The notes beneath the pieces were generated by a model, which saw only the letters and a program-made list of their open reading frames with translations, did no database searches and was not told where the DNA came from. A program made the position numbers and the translations under genes. From CAZTDU01 sp964617355 (lineage in GTDB: Bacteria; Pseudomonadota; Gammaproteobacteria; Burkholderiales; SG8-39), in NCBI GenBank assembly GCA_964617355.1, contig CAZTXP010000064.1:1-64000 (forward strand): 64,000 bases of DNA. The letters run 5' to 3'. Shown here piece after piece: positions 34,889-43,982 of the stretch; within the stretch, counting starts at the first letter, position 1; every line of letters starts with the position of its first letter.

Positions 34889-35935
34889 TCAGATCACCGC
34901 GCCGAGCTTGAAGATCGGCAGGTACATCGCAATCACCACGCCGCCCACGATCAGGCCGGCGAGGACGTAGCTGCCGACGAGGATCGCCTGCTGCAGCCGC
35001 ACCAGCGAGCGCAGCGCCTCCGCGTCGCTGATCGAGACCACCTGGCGCAGCGCCTGCGCCGGGCGCCCCGAGCGCTCGCCGATCTCGAGCGCCACCGCGA
35101 GCTGCGCCGGCATGCGCGGCGTGCCCATCACCGCGGCGGCCACGTCGGGCGACTGGCGCAGCCGTGCCTCGAGCGCCGCGGCGACGTCGGCCACGTGCGC
35201 GTTCTGAGCGGTGGCGCGCACGTAGGCCAGCGCCGCCGGCGCCGGCACGCCCTGCTCGCCGACTCGGGCCAGCACGTGCGCGAGGCGCGAGGCGAACGAC
35301 TTCAGCACGAAGCCGCGCACCACCGGCACGCGCACCACCAGCCGCTCGAGCACCGGCAGGCGCGGGAACACCAGGCCCTTGCGCGCCACCCAGATGGCCG
35401 CGGTGACCAGGGCGACCAGCATCAGCCAGCCGTACTCGGAGAACACGTCCGACACCGCCATCACCAGCAGCGTCGGCCCCGGCAGGTCGGCGCCGAACGA
35501 GGTGAAGACCTGCTTGAAGGCCGGGATCACGAAGATCATGATCACCGCGGTCACCAGGAACAGCACCACGAGGATCGTCGCCGGCCACGCGAGCGCGCCC
35601 TGGATACCGAGGCCGCGGGAGCGGCGCAGTTCCAGGTCGGCGGCGAGCAACTCCAGCGTCGCGGGCAAGCGCCCCGCCGCCTCGCCCTCGCGCACCAGCG
35701 CCGTGGCCTCGGGCGGCACCGCGGGCGCGAACTCGGCCAGCGCGGCCGACAGCGTGCCGTCGGCCTCCGCGAGCTCGCGGATGCGCTGCACCAGCCGGCG
35801 CTGCGCCGGCGGCAGGTCGGTGTCCCGCTCCAGGATCGCGGCGGTGTCGCGCAGCGTAAGCCCCGCGCCGAGCGCATCGGCCAGCTGGCGGATCACCGCC
35901 GCCTGCATGCCCAGCGTCAATCGCTTGCCTTTCAT
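34889..35935 (-). CDS. PilC/GspF-like inner-membrane platform protein
   Basis: 348 residues with two GspF-type repeats. Each has an amphipathic helical bundle (ALVREGEAAGRLPATLELLA; VALEIGERSGRPAQALRQV) followed by membrane segments (ATILVVLFLVTAVIMIFVIP, WLMLVALVTAAIWV, GSYVLAGLIVGGVVIAMYL). PilC/GspF organises pilin extraction from the membrane by the assembly ATPase. No PilB/GspE ATPase gene is present here, so it must use one from elsewhere or be a specialised form. The ATG at 35935 overlaps the upstream stop as ATGA. Confidence 0.85.
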   Translation of the reverse strand: MKGKRLTLGMQAAVIRQLADALGAGLTLRDTAAILERDTDLPPAQRRLVQRIRELAEADGTLSAALAEFAPAVPPEATALVREGEAAGRLPATLELLAADLELRRSRGLGIQGALAWPATILVVLFLVTAVIMIFVIPAFKQVFTSFGADLPGPTLLVMAVSDVFSEYGWLMLVALVTAAIWVARKGLVFPRLPVLERLVVRVPVVRGFVLKSFASRLAHVLARVGEQGVPAPAALAYVRATAQNAHVADVAAALEARLRQSPDVAAAVMGTPRMPAQLAVALEIGERSGRPAQALRQVVSISDAEALRSLVRLQQAILVGSYVLAGLIVGGVVIAMYLPIFKLGAVI

Positions 35936-36606
35936 CGTGCTCCTCCCTTGCGGCATTCCCTCGGCAGGTATGCGTCGGGCAGGCGCCCGCGCGAGGCCGG
36001 CGGACGCGCCGACCAGCCTTCGGGAACGGTGCCGCGGCCGCAGATCCAGACGTAGACCACCGGCGCCTCGGCATCGGCCGCCGCCGGGTACAGCGCGAAC
36101 TCGTAGCGCCGGTTGTCGATCGCGCCCGACACGAGGATCGTGCCGTCCACGATGCGCTTGTCGGAGATCAGCGCGCTCTCGGCGCTTGCGCCTTCCTCGC
36201 GCGGCGCGCCCTTCGCGGCGCTCGCGTCCTTGCGCGCGCCATCTCCGCCCTTGTGCGCCGACGGCGCCTCCTCGACGCTGCGGCGATCGGTGCCGCGGCG
36301 CCCGGACAGGTGCTCGTCCATCGACGAGACGTCGACCAGCCGGTCGCGCGACACGTCGGGCAGGTCGATCGGCTCGCCGGAAAGGGCCAGCTGCTCCACG
36401 AGGTCGAGGCGCATCGCGCCGGCCGCCAGCACCACGTCCGAGAACTTGGCGCGGAACACGTGCTGGTGGTTGATCGTCATCGCGATCCCCGCGGCCACGC
36501 CGACGATGCCGACGCAGAGCATGAGGTCGATCGGATAGACCATGTCGAAGGTCGGCCAGCGCCAGCGCGCGAGGTCCTGCTCGAGGACGTTCGTCGCGTC
36601 AGCCAC
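35932..36606 (-). CDS. Pilin-like globular domain on a non-prepilin membrane anchor
   Basis: 224 residues, no named family recognised. One membrane helix (residues 23-45, YPIDLMLCVGIVGVAAGIAM) is followed by a charged, probably disordered linker. The last 75 residues match the globular ends of both neighbouring prepilins: YEFALYPA, then PVVYVWICGRGTVPEGW, then YLPRECR, with the same two Cys. There is no prepilin leader or G-F-x4-E site, so it should stay anchored in the membrane. It overlaps prepilin 2 by eight bases and the pilC-like gene by four. A role as assembly initiator or adaptor is inferred. Confidence 0.65.
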   Translation of the reverse strand: MADATNVLEQDLARWRWPTFDMVYPIDLMLCVGIVGVAAGIAMTINHQHVFRAKFSDVVLAAGAMRLDLVEQLALSGEPIDLPDVSRDRLVDVSSMDEHLSGRRGTDRRSVEEAPSAHKGGDGARKDASAAKGAPREEGASAESALISDKRIVDGTILVSGAIDNRRYEFALYPAAADAEAPVVYVWICGRGTVPEGWSARPPASRGRLPDAYLPRECRKGGAR

Positions 36607-37117
36607 GGCAGGAACTCGGCAGGTACTTGCTCTGAACCAGGTCGCGCCCGACGGTGCCGACGACCTGCAGCGGCGCGATGCGCGCCGTCACCCCGGACTC
36701 GTTGCAGAACCACGCCAGCGGCCCGGTCGGGTAGTCCTTGTTGAAGGCCGGCCGCAGGTACAGCTTGCCGGACGAGGGCGAGTTGCGCTCGGTCGCGTTC
36801 GGGTTCAGTTCCATGGCCACCTCGACCATGCCGCCGTTCACCGTGATCGAGCGCACGTTGCGCGCGCGATAGGCGTCCGGTCGCGGCAGGCCGGCGGCGG
36901 CATTGTCCGCCGGCAAGCGGCCCCAGCGGTCGTAGTACTCCGACACCGCGCGCTGCGCCTCGCCGGCGAGCGAGAACGCCTCGGCGACGCGCGAGCGATA
37001 GACGTAGTCCTGGTAGGCCGGGATCGCGACCGCGGCGAGGATGCCGATGATCGCCACCACGGTCATCAGCTCGATCAGCGTGAAGCCGCGTGTCCTTCGC
37101 TTGCGCAACGTGTTCAT
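36599..37117 (-). CDS. Type IV prepilin 2
   Basis: 172-residue prepilin with leader MNTLRKRRTRG and mature start FTLIELMTVVAIIGILAAVAI (Glu5 present). RRAVSEYYDRWGRLPADN-like sequence resembles prepilin 1 (YYARTKRMPADN). The C-terminal disulfide region is AWFCNESGVTARI ... LPSSCRG. Starts 19 bases after the STAND NTPase stop, with no terminator seen between. This is the junction between the effector genes and the pilus genes of the island. Confidence 0.9.
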   Translation of the reverse strand: MNTLRKRRTRGFTLIELMTVVAIIGILAAVAIPAYQDYVYRSRVAEAFSLAGEAQRAVSEYYDRWGRLPADNAAAGLPRPDAYRARNVRSITVNGGMVEVAMELNPNATERNSPSSGKLYLRPAFNKDYPTGPLAWFCNESGVTARIAPLQVVGTVGRDLVQSKYLPSSCRG

Positions 37118-37136
37118 GGCTTGCCCGTCCCTTCTC

Positions 37137-40100
37137 TCATGTGCCCGCGCCGGCGATGCGGGCGATGGTGCGCACCGCCCACTCCCGCCACCACGGGCTG
37201 TCCTTGTCGGTGACCCAGGTCCCGATCATGCGCATCTGCTCGCCGCGGTTCGCGATCCACGACAGCGTGCCCGCCTCGTCCTGCCGGCCGCCGCCCGCGA
37301 CCTGCAGCAGGTCGGGCAGCCAGGCCGGCGCCGGCGAGGGGAAATCGAGTCCGACGCGGGACAGGAGCAGCGTGCGATCGCGCGCGCCGCTGGCGAACAC
37401 GGCGCCGCCGCCCGCGAGCACCGCGCCGGCGAGGTCGCCGTCGTGGCGCGCCACGTCGGTGACCGCGTGGCCGCTCGCCGCGTCCCAGACGCGCGCCACG
37501 CGATCGCGCGAGCGCGTCACCACCCAGCGGCCGTCGGCGGTGAAGTCCGCCGCCTCGACGCTGCCGACGCTCTTCATCACGTCGCCGAAGGGGCGCAGCC
37601 GGCGCAGGTCCACGAGGCGCGCGGCGCCGTCCAGGCCGCCGGCAACGATCCTCGCGCCGTCCGGGCTCATGCCCGCGGCCCAGATGTCGCCGCCGAATTC
37701 GAGGCGCCCTTCCTCGACGAAGGCGTAGGCGATGTTCTGCGCCGCGTCGTCTTCGTCGTCGGACATTCGCGAGGGCCGCTTGCGTGCGTCGACACGCCAG
37801 CGGGCGATCGCCGCGTCGAACACCGCGACGACCTCGCGCTCGCCCGAAAACTCGGCGAGCGCGAGCCGGTCGCGTCCCGCGGCGACGCGCGCGACGAGTT
37901 CCTGGTCGCGCATCTCCCAGAGCCGCAGCGTGCCGGCGCCGCTCGCCACCGCGCCGGTGAGCAGCAGCTTGCCGTCGCGGCTGAAGGCGAGCCGCGTGAC
38001 CGATTCGCGACCGTGCGGCATGGTGAAGCCGACCTGCCGGTGGGTCTGCACCCGCCACAGCCTCGCAGCGCCGTCGGCGGCGCCGGTGGCGAGGATCGTG
38101 CCGTCCGGCGAGAAGCGCAGCGCCTGCGCCGCGCCGCGATGCCGCATCGGCGGTCCGGAGGCCTTGCCGGATTCCGCATCCAGCAGGTGGACGAGCGGGC
38201 CGTCGGTGGCGACCGCGATGCGCCGGCCGTCGGGGCTCAGCCGCAGCAGCGTTGCACGCTCTGGCAGTCGCACCGACCAGGCCTGGGTGGCAGAGAGATC
38301 AGCCGTGCCGTCGCCTGCGACGCGCAGCGCGACGAGGTCGCCTTCGCTGGTGCCGACGAAGACCAGCGCGCGGTCGGCCGCGGCCTCGAGGGCGCTGATG
38401 CCCGCCGGCAGCCGCACCGCCAGCGCGCCGGCTGCGAGGCGCCCGACCTGCCACACCGCGATCGATCCGTCGCGGCCGAGGGTCACCGCGTGCGTGCCGT
38501 CGGGCGACAGGCGCGCATCGACCACGCCCGCCCCCGAGGCCAGAGGCTCGGCGACCTGCTCGCCCGTGTCCGGAGACCAGATGCGCGCCGTGCCATCCAG
38601 CGACCCCGTGACCACGCGCCGACCGTCGTCGCTGAACGCCGCGGCCAGCACCGCGCCATCGTGGCGCATCGGCGCGCTCACCAGCCCGCCGCTGGCGAGG
38701 TCCCAGACGCGCGCCGCCTTGTCCTGGCAGGCGCTGACCAGCCGGCTGCCGTCGGCCGACACCTCGAGCGCGTTCACCGGCAGCGGATGCGCCAGCGTGC
38801 GCAGGCGGTCGTCGCCGAGGCCGTAGACGCGGATCATGTCGCGCGACAGCGCCACCACGGTCGCGCCGCCTTCGCCGGCGAGAAGCAGGCTGCCGTCCGC
38901 GGCCGGGATGCGCTCGCGCGGCTGCGGCGTGCCGTCGGCGCCGATCGCGTAGACGAGCACCTCGGACCTTGCGCTGCGCACCAGGAATCGCCGGCCATCG
39001 CGGGATAGGACGATCGGCGCCTGCAGGCCGTCAGGCACCTCGATCGAGGCCTCGGCGCCGCTGCGACGGTCCGAGACGCGGATGCGGCGCTCGCGCTCGA
39101 TCCAGACCGCGACTTCGCCGCCGGCGGACACCGCCATCGGCGATCGCACCGTCCCCCAGGCCGCCTCGCTCGGCTTCCCGCGCGACAGGCCGCGCACCGG
39201 CGCCGTCGCGTCCGACGCGGCCGGCGCGAAGGCCAGCTCCTGCACGCCCGAAGCCGGCTTCGCCGCCAGCGTCGCCGCGCCGCGCGCGCTGCGCACGCGC
39301 ACCGCGTCGTTGCCGGCCCAGGCAAGCGCCTCGATGCGGTCCTCGCCCTCGAGTTTCGCCTGCGCGCGCACGATCACGCGCGGGAAGGTGCGCTGCGAGA
39401 GGTACGACACCGCGCGCCCCACCGCGCCGCGATTCGCGGGGTTGAGCTCGATCGCCTTGGCGAGGATCGCCTGCGGTTCGCCGGCGACGCGCTGGTCGAT
39501 CTGGTCGTTCGCCTGCTCGAGCAGGCCGAGCGACTGCGTCTCCACGAGCCTGCGGCGCTCGGTATTCGACTGGTTGAGCAGCACCGCGAACACCACCGCG
39601 AGGCCCACGGCCCCGGCCATGCCGACGGCGGCGATCGCGGCGAGGCGCCGGCCGCGGCGCTTGCGCACCGCCTCGGCCTCTGCGGCGCGATGCTCCGCCT
39701 CTCGCTGCTGGCGCAGGTCGCGGCTCTCGCGCGCCACCTGCGTGAGGAGGTCGTGCGTCAGCTCGACGCGCAGCACGCCCGAGCGCTCTTCCAGCCGCAG
39801 CAGGCGACGCCCGATCAGGCGATCGATCGCCTCGCGCGTCACGCCCGGCAGCGCGAGCGCGTCGTCGTAGGCATAGCTGTCCCGATAGCCCGCCTCGGTG
39901 AGCAGCTGGTCCTCGACGAATTCGCGCACGCGAGGGTCGATGCCCTCCATGCTCGACTCGTAGAAGTCGCGGATGATCTGCTGCTGCGCGCCGCCGAGCA
40001 GCATGTCGGCGGTGATGTGCGACTGCCCGCGGCGCAGGCGCTGGCTGTTCAGTTCCCGGCACACCACCGACAGCAGCGCCGGCTCGACCTCCAGCCGCGC

Positions 40101-40946
40101 GAGGTCGTCGTCGCCGCGGGCGTGGGCGCGCGGCGCCGCGACGAAGCGGATCACCTGCTCGGCGACGCCCGACTCGACGAGGTGGCCGCCGGACTGCAGC
40201 ACCGCCTCGCGCGCCTGCTCGCCGTTCATGCGCGTCAGGCGCAGGCGGTTCTGCATGATCGAGCGGATGGCGCCGCGCAAGCCCTCGAACTCGGCGAGGT
40301 AGTCCTCGCGGAACGACAGCACCGCCTTGTAGCCATGGCGCGCGAAGTCGTATTGCTCGGCGAGCGCCGGGTCGGCATCCAGCCGCTGCGCGAGCGTGCG
40401 CGGCACGCGGTCCTCGACGAGGTCGGCGAGTTCCTCGAGGAACGCGCGGCAGCGCGACTCCATCTCCTCGAGGTGGCGGCCGAGCGTGAAGATCTCCTCG
40501 AACTGGTCGAGCACCAGCACCGGCGTCAGCAGGCGGTTGCGCGCGCTCCAGAAATCGGCGTCCTTGCGATGGAAGAACTCCCACAACGTGGCGGCCTCGC
40601 CGCCGGGCCCCTCGACGCCGTGGCGCTCGCACGCGGCCCGCAGCGCGGCCAGCACCTGCGCGCCGAGCGGCGGCGCCTCGGGCGCGACGTCGAGGCGCAC
40701 GTAGACCGGGAGGAAATCCTCGGCGCGAAGCCGCGGGAAGAGACCGGCGTTCAGCAGCGACGACTTGCCGAGGCCCGACTGGCCGAAGAGAACCGTGAGC
40801 GTCTCGCGCTTGATCAGGCGCAGCAGCTCGGCCGCCTCGCGGTCGCGGCCGTGGAAGTAGGCCTGCGCCTCTTCCGTGAAGGGCATCAGTCCCGGCCACG
40901 GCTGCTCGCGGCTGACGCTGGCGACGAGGTCCGGCGCGGCGCTCAC
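37137..40946 (-). CDS. STAND-type NTPase with transmembrane segment and WD40 propeller
   Basis: 1269 residues. Residues 15-410 are a novel-STAND NTPase: PWPGLMPFTEEAQAYFHGR is the entry motif, Walker A is GQSGLGKSSLL (Lys61) and Walker B is LVLDQFEEIF (about residues 145-153). A winged-helix part follows. One membrane helix spans about residues 435-458. Residues 530-1260 contain roughly 12-14 WD40 blades, e.g. VSADGSRLVSACQDKAARVW. Such STAND proteins are sensor-switches in prokaryotic immunity and signalling. The GTG start at 40946 overlaps the stop of the SIR2/TIR gene (GTGA), so the two are translationally coupled. Identity of the trigger is unknown. Confidence 0.9.
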   Translation of the reverse strand: MSAAPDLVASVSREQPWPGLMPFTEEAQAYFHGRDREAAELLRLIKRETLTVLFGQSGLGKSSLLNAGLFPRLRAEDFLPVYVRLDVAPEAPPLGAQVLAALRAACERHGVEGPGGEAATLWEFFHRKDADFWSARNRLLTPVLVLDQFEEIFTLGRHLEEMESRCRAFLEELADLVEDRVPRTLAQRLDADPALAEQYDFARHGYKAVLSFREDYLAEFEGLRGAIRSIMQNRLRLTRMNGEQAREAVLQSGGHLVESGVAEQVIRFVAAPRAHARGDDDLARLEVEPALLSVVCRELNSQRLRRGQSHITADMLLGGAQQQIIRDFYESSMEGIDPRVREFVEDQLLTEAGYRDSYAYDDALALPGVTREAIDRLIGRRLLRLEERSGVLRVELTHDLLTQVARESRDLRQQREAEHRAAEAEAVRKRRGRRLAAIAAVGMAGAVGLAVVFAVLLNQSNTERRRLVETQSLGLLEQANDQIDQRVAGEPQAILAKAIELNPANRGAVGRAVSYLSQRTFPRVIVRAQAKLEGEDRIEALAWAGNDAVRVRSARGAATLAAKPASGVQELAFAPAASDATAPVRGLSRGKPSEAAWGTVRSPMAVSAGGEVAVWIERERRIRVSDRRSGAEASIEVPDGLQAPIVLSRDGRRFLVRSARSEVLVYAIGADGTPQPRERIPAADGSLLLAGEGGATVVALSRDMIRVYGLGDDRLRTLAHPLPVNALEVSADGSRLVSACQDKAARVWDLASGGLVSAPMRHDGAVLAAAFSDDGRRVVTGSLDGTARIWSPDTGEQVAEPLASGAGVVDARLSPDGTHAVTLGRDGSIAVWQVGRLAAGALAVRLPAGISALEAAADRALVFVGTSEGDLVALRVAGDGTADLSATQAWSVRLPERATLLRLSPDGRRIAVATDGPLVHLLDAESGKASGPPMRHRGAAQALRFSPDGTILATGAADGAARLWRVQTHRQVGFTMPHGRESVTRLAFSRDGKLLLTGAVASGAGTLRLWEMRDQELVARVAAGRDRLALAEFSGEREVVAVFDAAIARWRVDARKRPSRMSDDEDDAAQNIAYAFVEEGRLEFGGDIWAAGMSPDGARIVAGGLDGAARLVDLRRLRPFGDVMKSVGSVEAADFTADGRWVVTRSRDRVARVWDAASGHAVTDVARHDGDLAGAVLAGGGAVFASGARDRTLLLSRVGLDFPSPAPAWLPDLLQVAGGGRQDEAGTLSWIANRGEQMRMIGTWVTDKDSPWWREWAVRTIARIAGAGT

Positions 40947-42340
40947 GCGAGGCCTTTCTCGCGCTTCCTGAATTCGCGCACCAGCTTGACGAGGCGGGCC
41001 TCGAACTCGGGCGTGGTCTGGCCGCCGGCGAGGCGCGTCCACTGCGCCTTGCCGAAGGCCTCGGGCACGGACTCGGAATACTCGTGCGTGTCGTCGATCA
41101 CCACCGGCAGGATGAAGGGCACGTGGTCGGCGATGCCGTAGGAGCGCTCCTCGGCGAGCTTCCACTCGCGGCGGAAGTAGCCTTCCATGCGCCGCTCGGT
41201 GGTCTGCGAGATCACCGGCACGAAGAGCGAGCAGCCCTTGATGTGGCGCCGGATCTTCTGGTCGTACTGGTCGCCGGCCTCGAGGCGGTCCTTGTCGAAC
41301 CAGACATCCAGCCCGAGGTCTTCCAGCGCCTGGTGGATGCGCGACACCGCGGGATAGTCTTCCTTCGCGTAGCTGAGGAAGATCGCGCCCGGCACCATGT
41401 CGGGCAGCGCCGCCGCGGGCGCCTCGTCCTCGACCGCCGGTGCGGGCGCGGCGCCCTGCGGATGGCGCTCGCTCCAGCGGCGCTCGAGCTCGTCGACGAA
41501 CGCGAACGGGTCCATCGGCACGATGCGCGTGCTGTAGCTGAAGCTCTCGAGGAAGACGACGAGGTCCGGGTCCTTGGCGATGCGGCCGTCGACCAGGATC
41601 TCGGTCTCGCCACGTTGCATGGAGAGCTGCCGGCTCTTGGCGATGCGGATGAAGAAGCGCGCCAGCCAGTCCGGGAACGAGCAGCCGAGGAACAGCAGGT
41701 GGTTGTTCTGCAACTCGTCGAAAAGGAGGTGCGGGCGCTTCGACTCGGATTGCAGCGCGTAGAGGAACTCCAGCGTGTCCTCCTCCGACACCGCGTAGTC
41801 CGGCGCCACCGAGAGCTTGCCGAGCAGGCCGTACACCACGGGCGCGGCCAGCTTGCCGCGCTCCGCAGGCAGGTCCTGCACCTTGTTCGGCGCGTAGCCG
41901 ATGTGCTCGGTGCGCGCGGCGCCGGCGAAACGCGCCTGGTTGATCGCGTCGGCCAGCAGCGAGTCGAAGGACAGCGACACGTAGAGGTCGAAGTCGCGCA
42001 CGCGCGCCAGCTTCGCCAGCGCGGGCGGCGGCGCGATCGCCACGTCCTTCATGATCGCGCGCAGCTTCGGATAGACGTCCTCGCGGCGGCCGCGCGCCTG
42101 CACGTGGCGGCAGACCACGTCGTTCAGCGAAAAGCCCGCCGGCAGGTCGGCCGCGGGCACGCGCAGCTTCTCTGCGAGCTTGGCCGCCAGCACCTGCGCG
42201 AGCGGCCGGCCGTCCTCGGCGACCACGAGGTCGGGGCCGACGATCGGGATCACGCGCCGCTCCTCGATGAAGGCGAGCAGTTCCTCCCAGAACTCCTCGA
42301 GGTCGATCGGCGCGGGCACGGCGGCGGTGGCGGCAGTCAT
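40943..42340 (-). CDS. SIR2-like / TIR two-domain protein
   Basis: 465 residues. Residues 15-285 resemble the SIR2-like domain of prokaryotic defence proteins (RRVIPIVGPDLVVAEDG, LYVSLSFDSLLADAI, LLFLGCSFPDWLARFFIR). The usual T-x-N-x-D Asn is Ser here and the catalytic His is not evident (PVVYGLLGKL), so NADase activity of this part is doubtful. Residues 318-460 are a TIR domain (AIFLSYAKEDYPAVSRIHQAL, VWFDKDRLEAGDQY) with a candidate catalytic Glu392 in YFRREWKLAEE. A Pro/Ala-rich linker joins the two. Active TIR domains degrade or cyclise NAD+. Coupled by GTGA to the STAND gene. Confidence 0.85.
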   Translation of the reverse strand: MTAATAAVPAPIDLEEFWEELLAFIEERRVIPIVGPDLVVAEDGRPLAQVLAAKLAEKLRVPAADLPAGFSLNDVVCRHVQARGRREDVYPKLRAIMKDVAIAPPPALAKLARVRDFDLYVSLSFDSLLADAINQARFAGAARTEHIGYAPNKVQDLPAERGKLAAPVVYGLLGKLSVAPDYAVSEEDTLEFLYALQSESKRPHLLFDELQNNHLLFLGCSFPDWLARFFIRIAKSRQLSMQRGETEILVDGRIAKDPDLVVFLESFSYSTRIVPMDPFAFVDELERRWSERHPQGAAPAPAVEDEAPAAALPDMVPGAIFLSYAKEDYPAVSRIHQALEDLGLDVWFDKDRLEAGDQYDQKIRRHIKGCSLFVPVISQTTERRMEGYFRREWKLAEERSYGIADHVPFILPVVIDDTHEYSESVPEAFGKAQWTRLAGGQTTPEFEARLVKLVREFRKREKGLA

Positions 42341-42359
42341 GTCGGTCGGATCGTCGCGG

Positions 42360-43982
42360 TCAATCTACCATCGTGGCGACGCGAAAGCCGACGTTCGCGG
42401 CGCGCCGGCCGGCGGGATAAGGCGCGCGCGTCGCCGAGCGCACGCCCTTGGCCGAGGTGAGCCACGAGCCGCCGCGCATCACGCGGCGCGCGCAATCGCC
42501 TTCGGTGGCCGGCGCGGCCTCCGCCGGAAGCTTCTCCAGGGAAGGCACGTAGCAGTCGGCGGTCCACTCCCAGACGTTGCCAAGCATGTCGCCGAGCTTC
42601 CACGCGTTCACGCCATGCGCGCCGCCGGGCGCCGTGCCCTCGCCCTCCGCCTTGCCGCAATCCGCGCAGCGCGCCTTGCCCGCCTCCAGCGCCTCGCCCC
42701 AGGGCCGCGCAGTGCTGCTGCCGGCGCGCGCCGCGTACTCCCACTCCGCTTCCGACAGCAGGCGGTAGGGCTTGCCGGTCTTGCGCGACAGCCACGCGGC
42801 GTAGCGCATCGCGTCGTCCCAGCTGACGTCGATCACCGGGCGCTTGCCACGGCCGAAGCCGCGGTCGTCGGGCCAGCGATCGCAACCGCCGTCGAGGAGG
42901 CACGCCTCCCACTCCTCGAAGCTCACCTCGAAGCGCCCGATGGCGAGCGTGCGCACCACCTCCATGTCGCGCACCGGGCCCTCGTTCGCCTGGCGCCCGC
43001 GTTCAGCCTCGGGCGAACCCATGCGGAAGCGCCCGGGCGGCACCACCACCAGCTCGGGGCAGCGCTCGCAATCGCGGAAGCTCGTGCCGGGCTCGGGGCG
43101 CTCCGGGCGTGCTTCGGAACGCGTCGTGCGCGTGGCGGCCTCGGGGACGAGGCCACGCGTGCGCGTCTCCTCGGCGAGCGCCACCGTGGTGCCGGTGGCG
43201 GACTTCGCGCCCGCGCGCAGCACGAGTTCGCCGGTGAGCGATGTGCTCTCCCATGGGATCTGCTGCCCCTTGCTCGCCGCGGCGACGCGCGCGCGCGTGA
43301 TCTTGAACACGTCCTCGATGCCGCGCCCCGGTTCGCGCAGCGCCGCCAGCAGGTGCTGCGTGTAGAGGCCGTTCTCGCCAGGATTGCCGTCCTTCGCCAC
43401 GCGCCCGGGCGAGGTCGAATACGCGATCAGCGTGCCCTCGGGCGCCTGCGAGATCGCGGCAAGGCCGCCGGCGGCGCCGCGCGTGCGCTGGAAGGGATTG
43501 TTGCGGCAGGCGTCGAGGATCACGATCTTCACCGGCGTCGCCGCCTGCGCGAGCGTCTCCATGACGTCGTCGAGGCGCACGGTGTTGTACTTCACCTGGT
43601 CCTCGCTGCCCATGTCGGTGTCCACCGGCAGCAGGTAGTTCTGGCCGTCCATCTGCACGCCGTGGCCCGCGAAGTAGAACAGCGCCACGCCGGCGCCCTT
43701 CAGTCGGACGCGGAATTCCGACAGGGCCCGCACGCTCCTCGTACGATCGGCGTCGGTGATCGACACCACGTCGAAGCCGAGCTCGCGCAGCGCCTTCGCC
43801 ATCGCCTCGGCGTCGAGCGCCGGGTTCGGCAGCGGCTGCCCGCGATAGGCGCCATTGCCGATGACGAGCGCGACCTTGCGGTTCGCGTCGCGCTGCTCGG
43901 CGACCGCGACGACGCCGCGATCCGCGGCGAACACGGTGCCGGCCGCGAGCCACGCCGCCAGCAGGGCGCAGAACAATCTCAT
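42360..43982 (-). CDS. Exported caspase-like peptidase (C14) fused to an FGE-sulfatase domain
   Basis: 540 residues with a signal peptide (MRLFCALLAAWLAAGTVFAA). Residues 35-260 form a caspase/p20-like domain: KVALVIGNGAYRGQPLPNP, FYFAGHGVQ (His107) and VILDACRNNPFQ (Cys159). Residues 310-540 are a formylglycine-generating-enzyme-like domain (VVPPGRFRMGSPEAERG, EFEYAARAG-type WEYAARAG, GNVWEWTADCY, RVMRGGSWL, NVGFRVA). Many FGE-like domains in conflict systems are non-enzymatic ligand binders or maturases of a partner. It overlaps the TrkA-N/RyR gene as ATGA and is 19 bases before the SIR2/TIR gene. Confidence 0.88.
   Translation of the reverse strand: MRLFCALLAAWLAAGTVFAADRGVVAVAEQRDANRKVALVIGNGAYRGQPLPNPALDAEAMAKALRELGFDVVSITDADRTRSVRALSEFRVRLKGAGVALFYFAGHGVQMDGQNYLLPVDTDMGSEDQVKYNTVRLDDVMETLAQAATPVKIVILDACRNNPFQRTRGAAGGLAAISQAPEGTLIAYSTSPGRVAKDGNPGENGLYTQHLLAALREPGRGIEDVFKITRARVAAASKGQQIPWESTSLTGELVLRAGAKSATGTTVALAEETRTRGLVPEAATRTTRSEARPERPEPGTSFRDCERCPELVVVPPGRFRMGSPEAERGRQANEGPVRDMEVVRTLAIGRFEVSFEEWEACLLDGGCDRWPDDRGFGRGKRPVIDVSWDDAMRYAAWLSRKTGKPYRLLSEAEWEYAARAGSSTARPWGEALEAGKARCADCGKAEGEGTAPGGAHGVNAWKLGDMLGNVWEWTADCYVPSLEKLPAEAAPATEGDCARRVMRGGSWLTSAKGVRSATRAPYPAGRRAANVGFRVATMVD

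Noticed and set aside
37137..39400. Periodic sequence in the 3' half of the STAND gene, considered as a CRISPR or tandem DNA repeat
   Set aside because: The periodicity is at protein level (WD40 blades of about 40 residues); the DNA units are divergent and there are no identical repeats with spacers.
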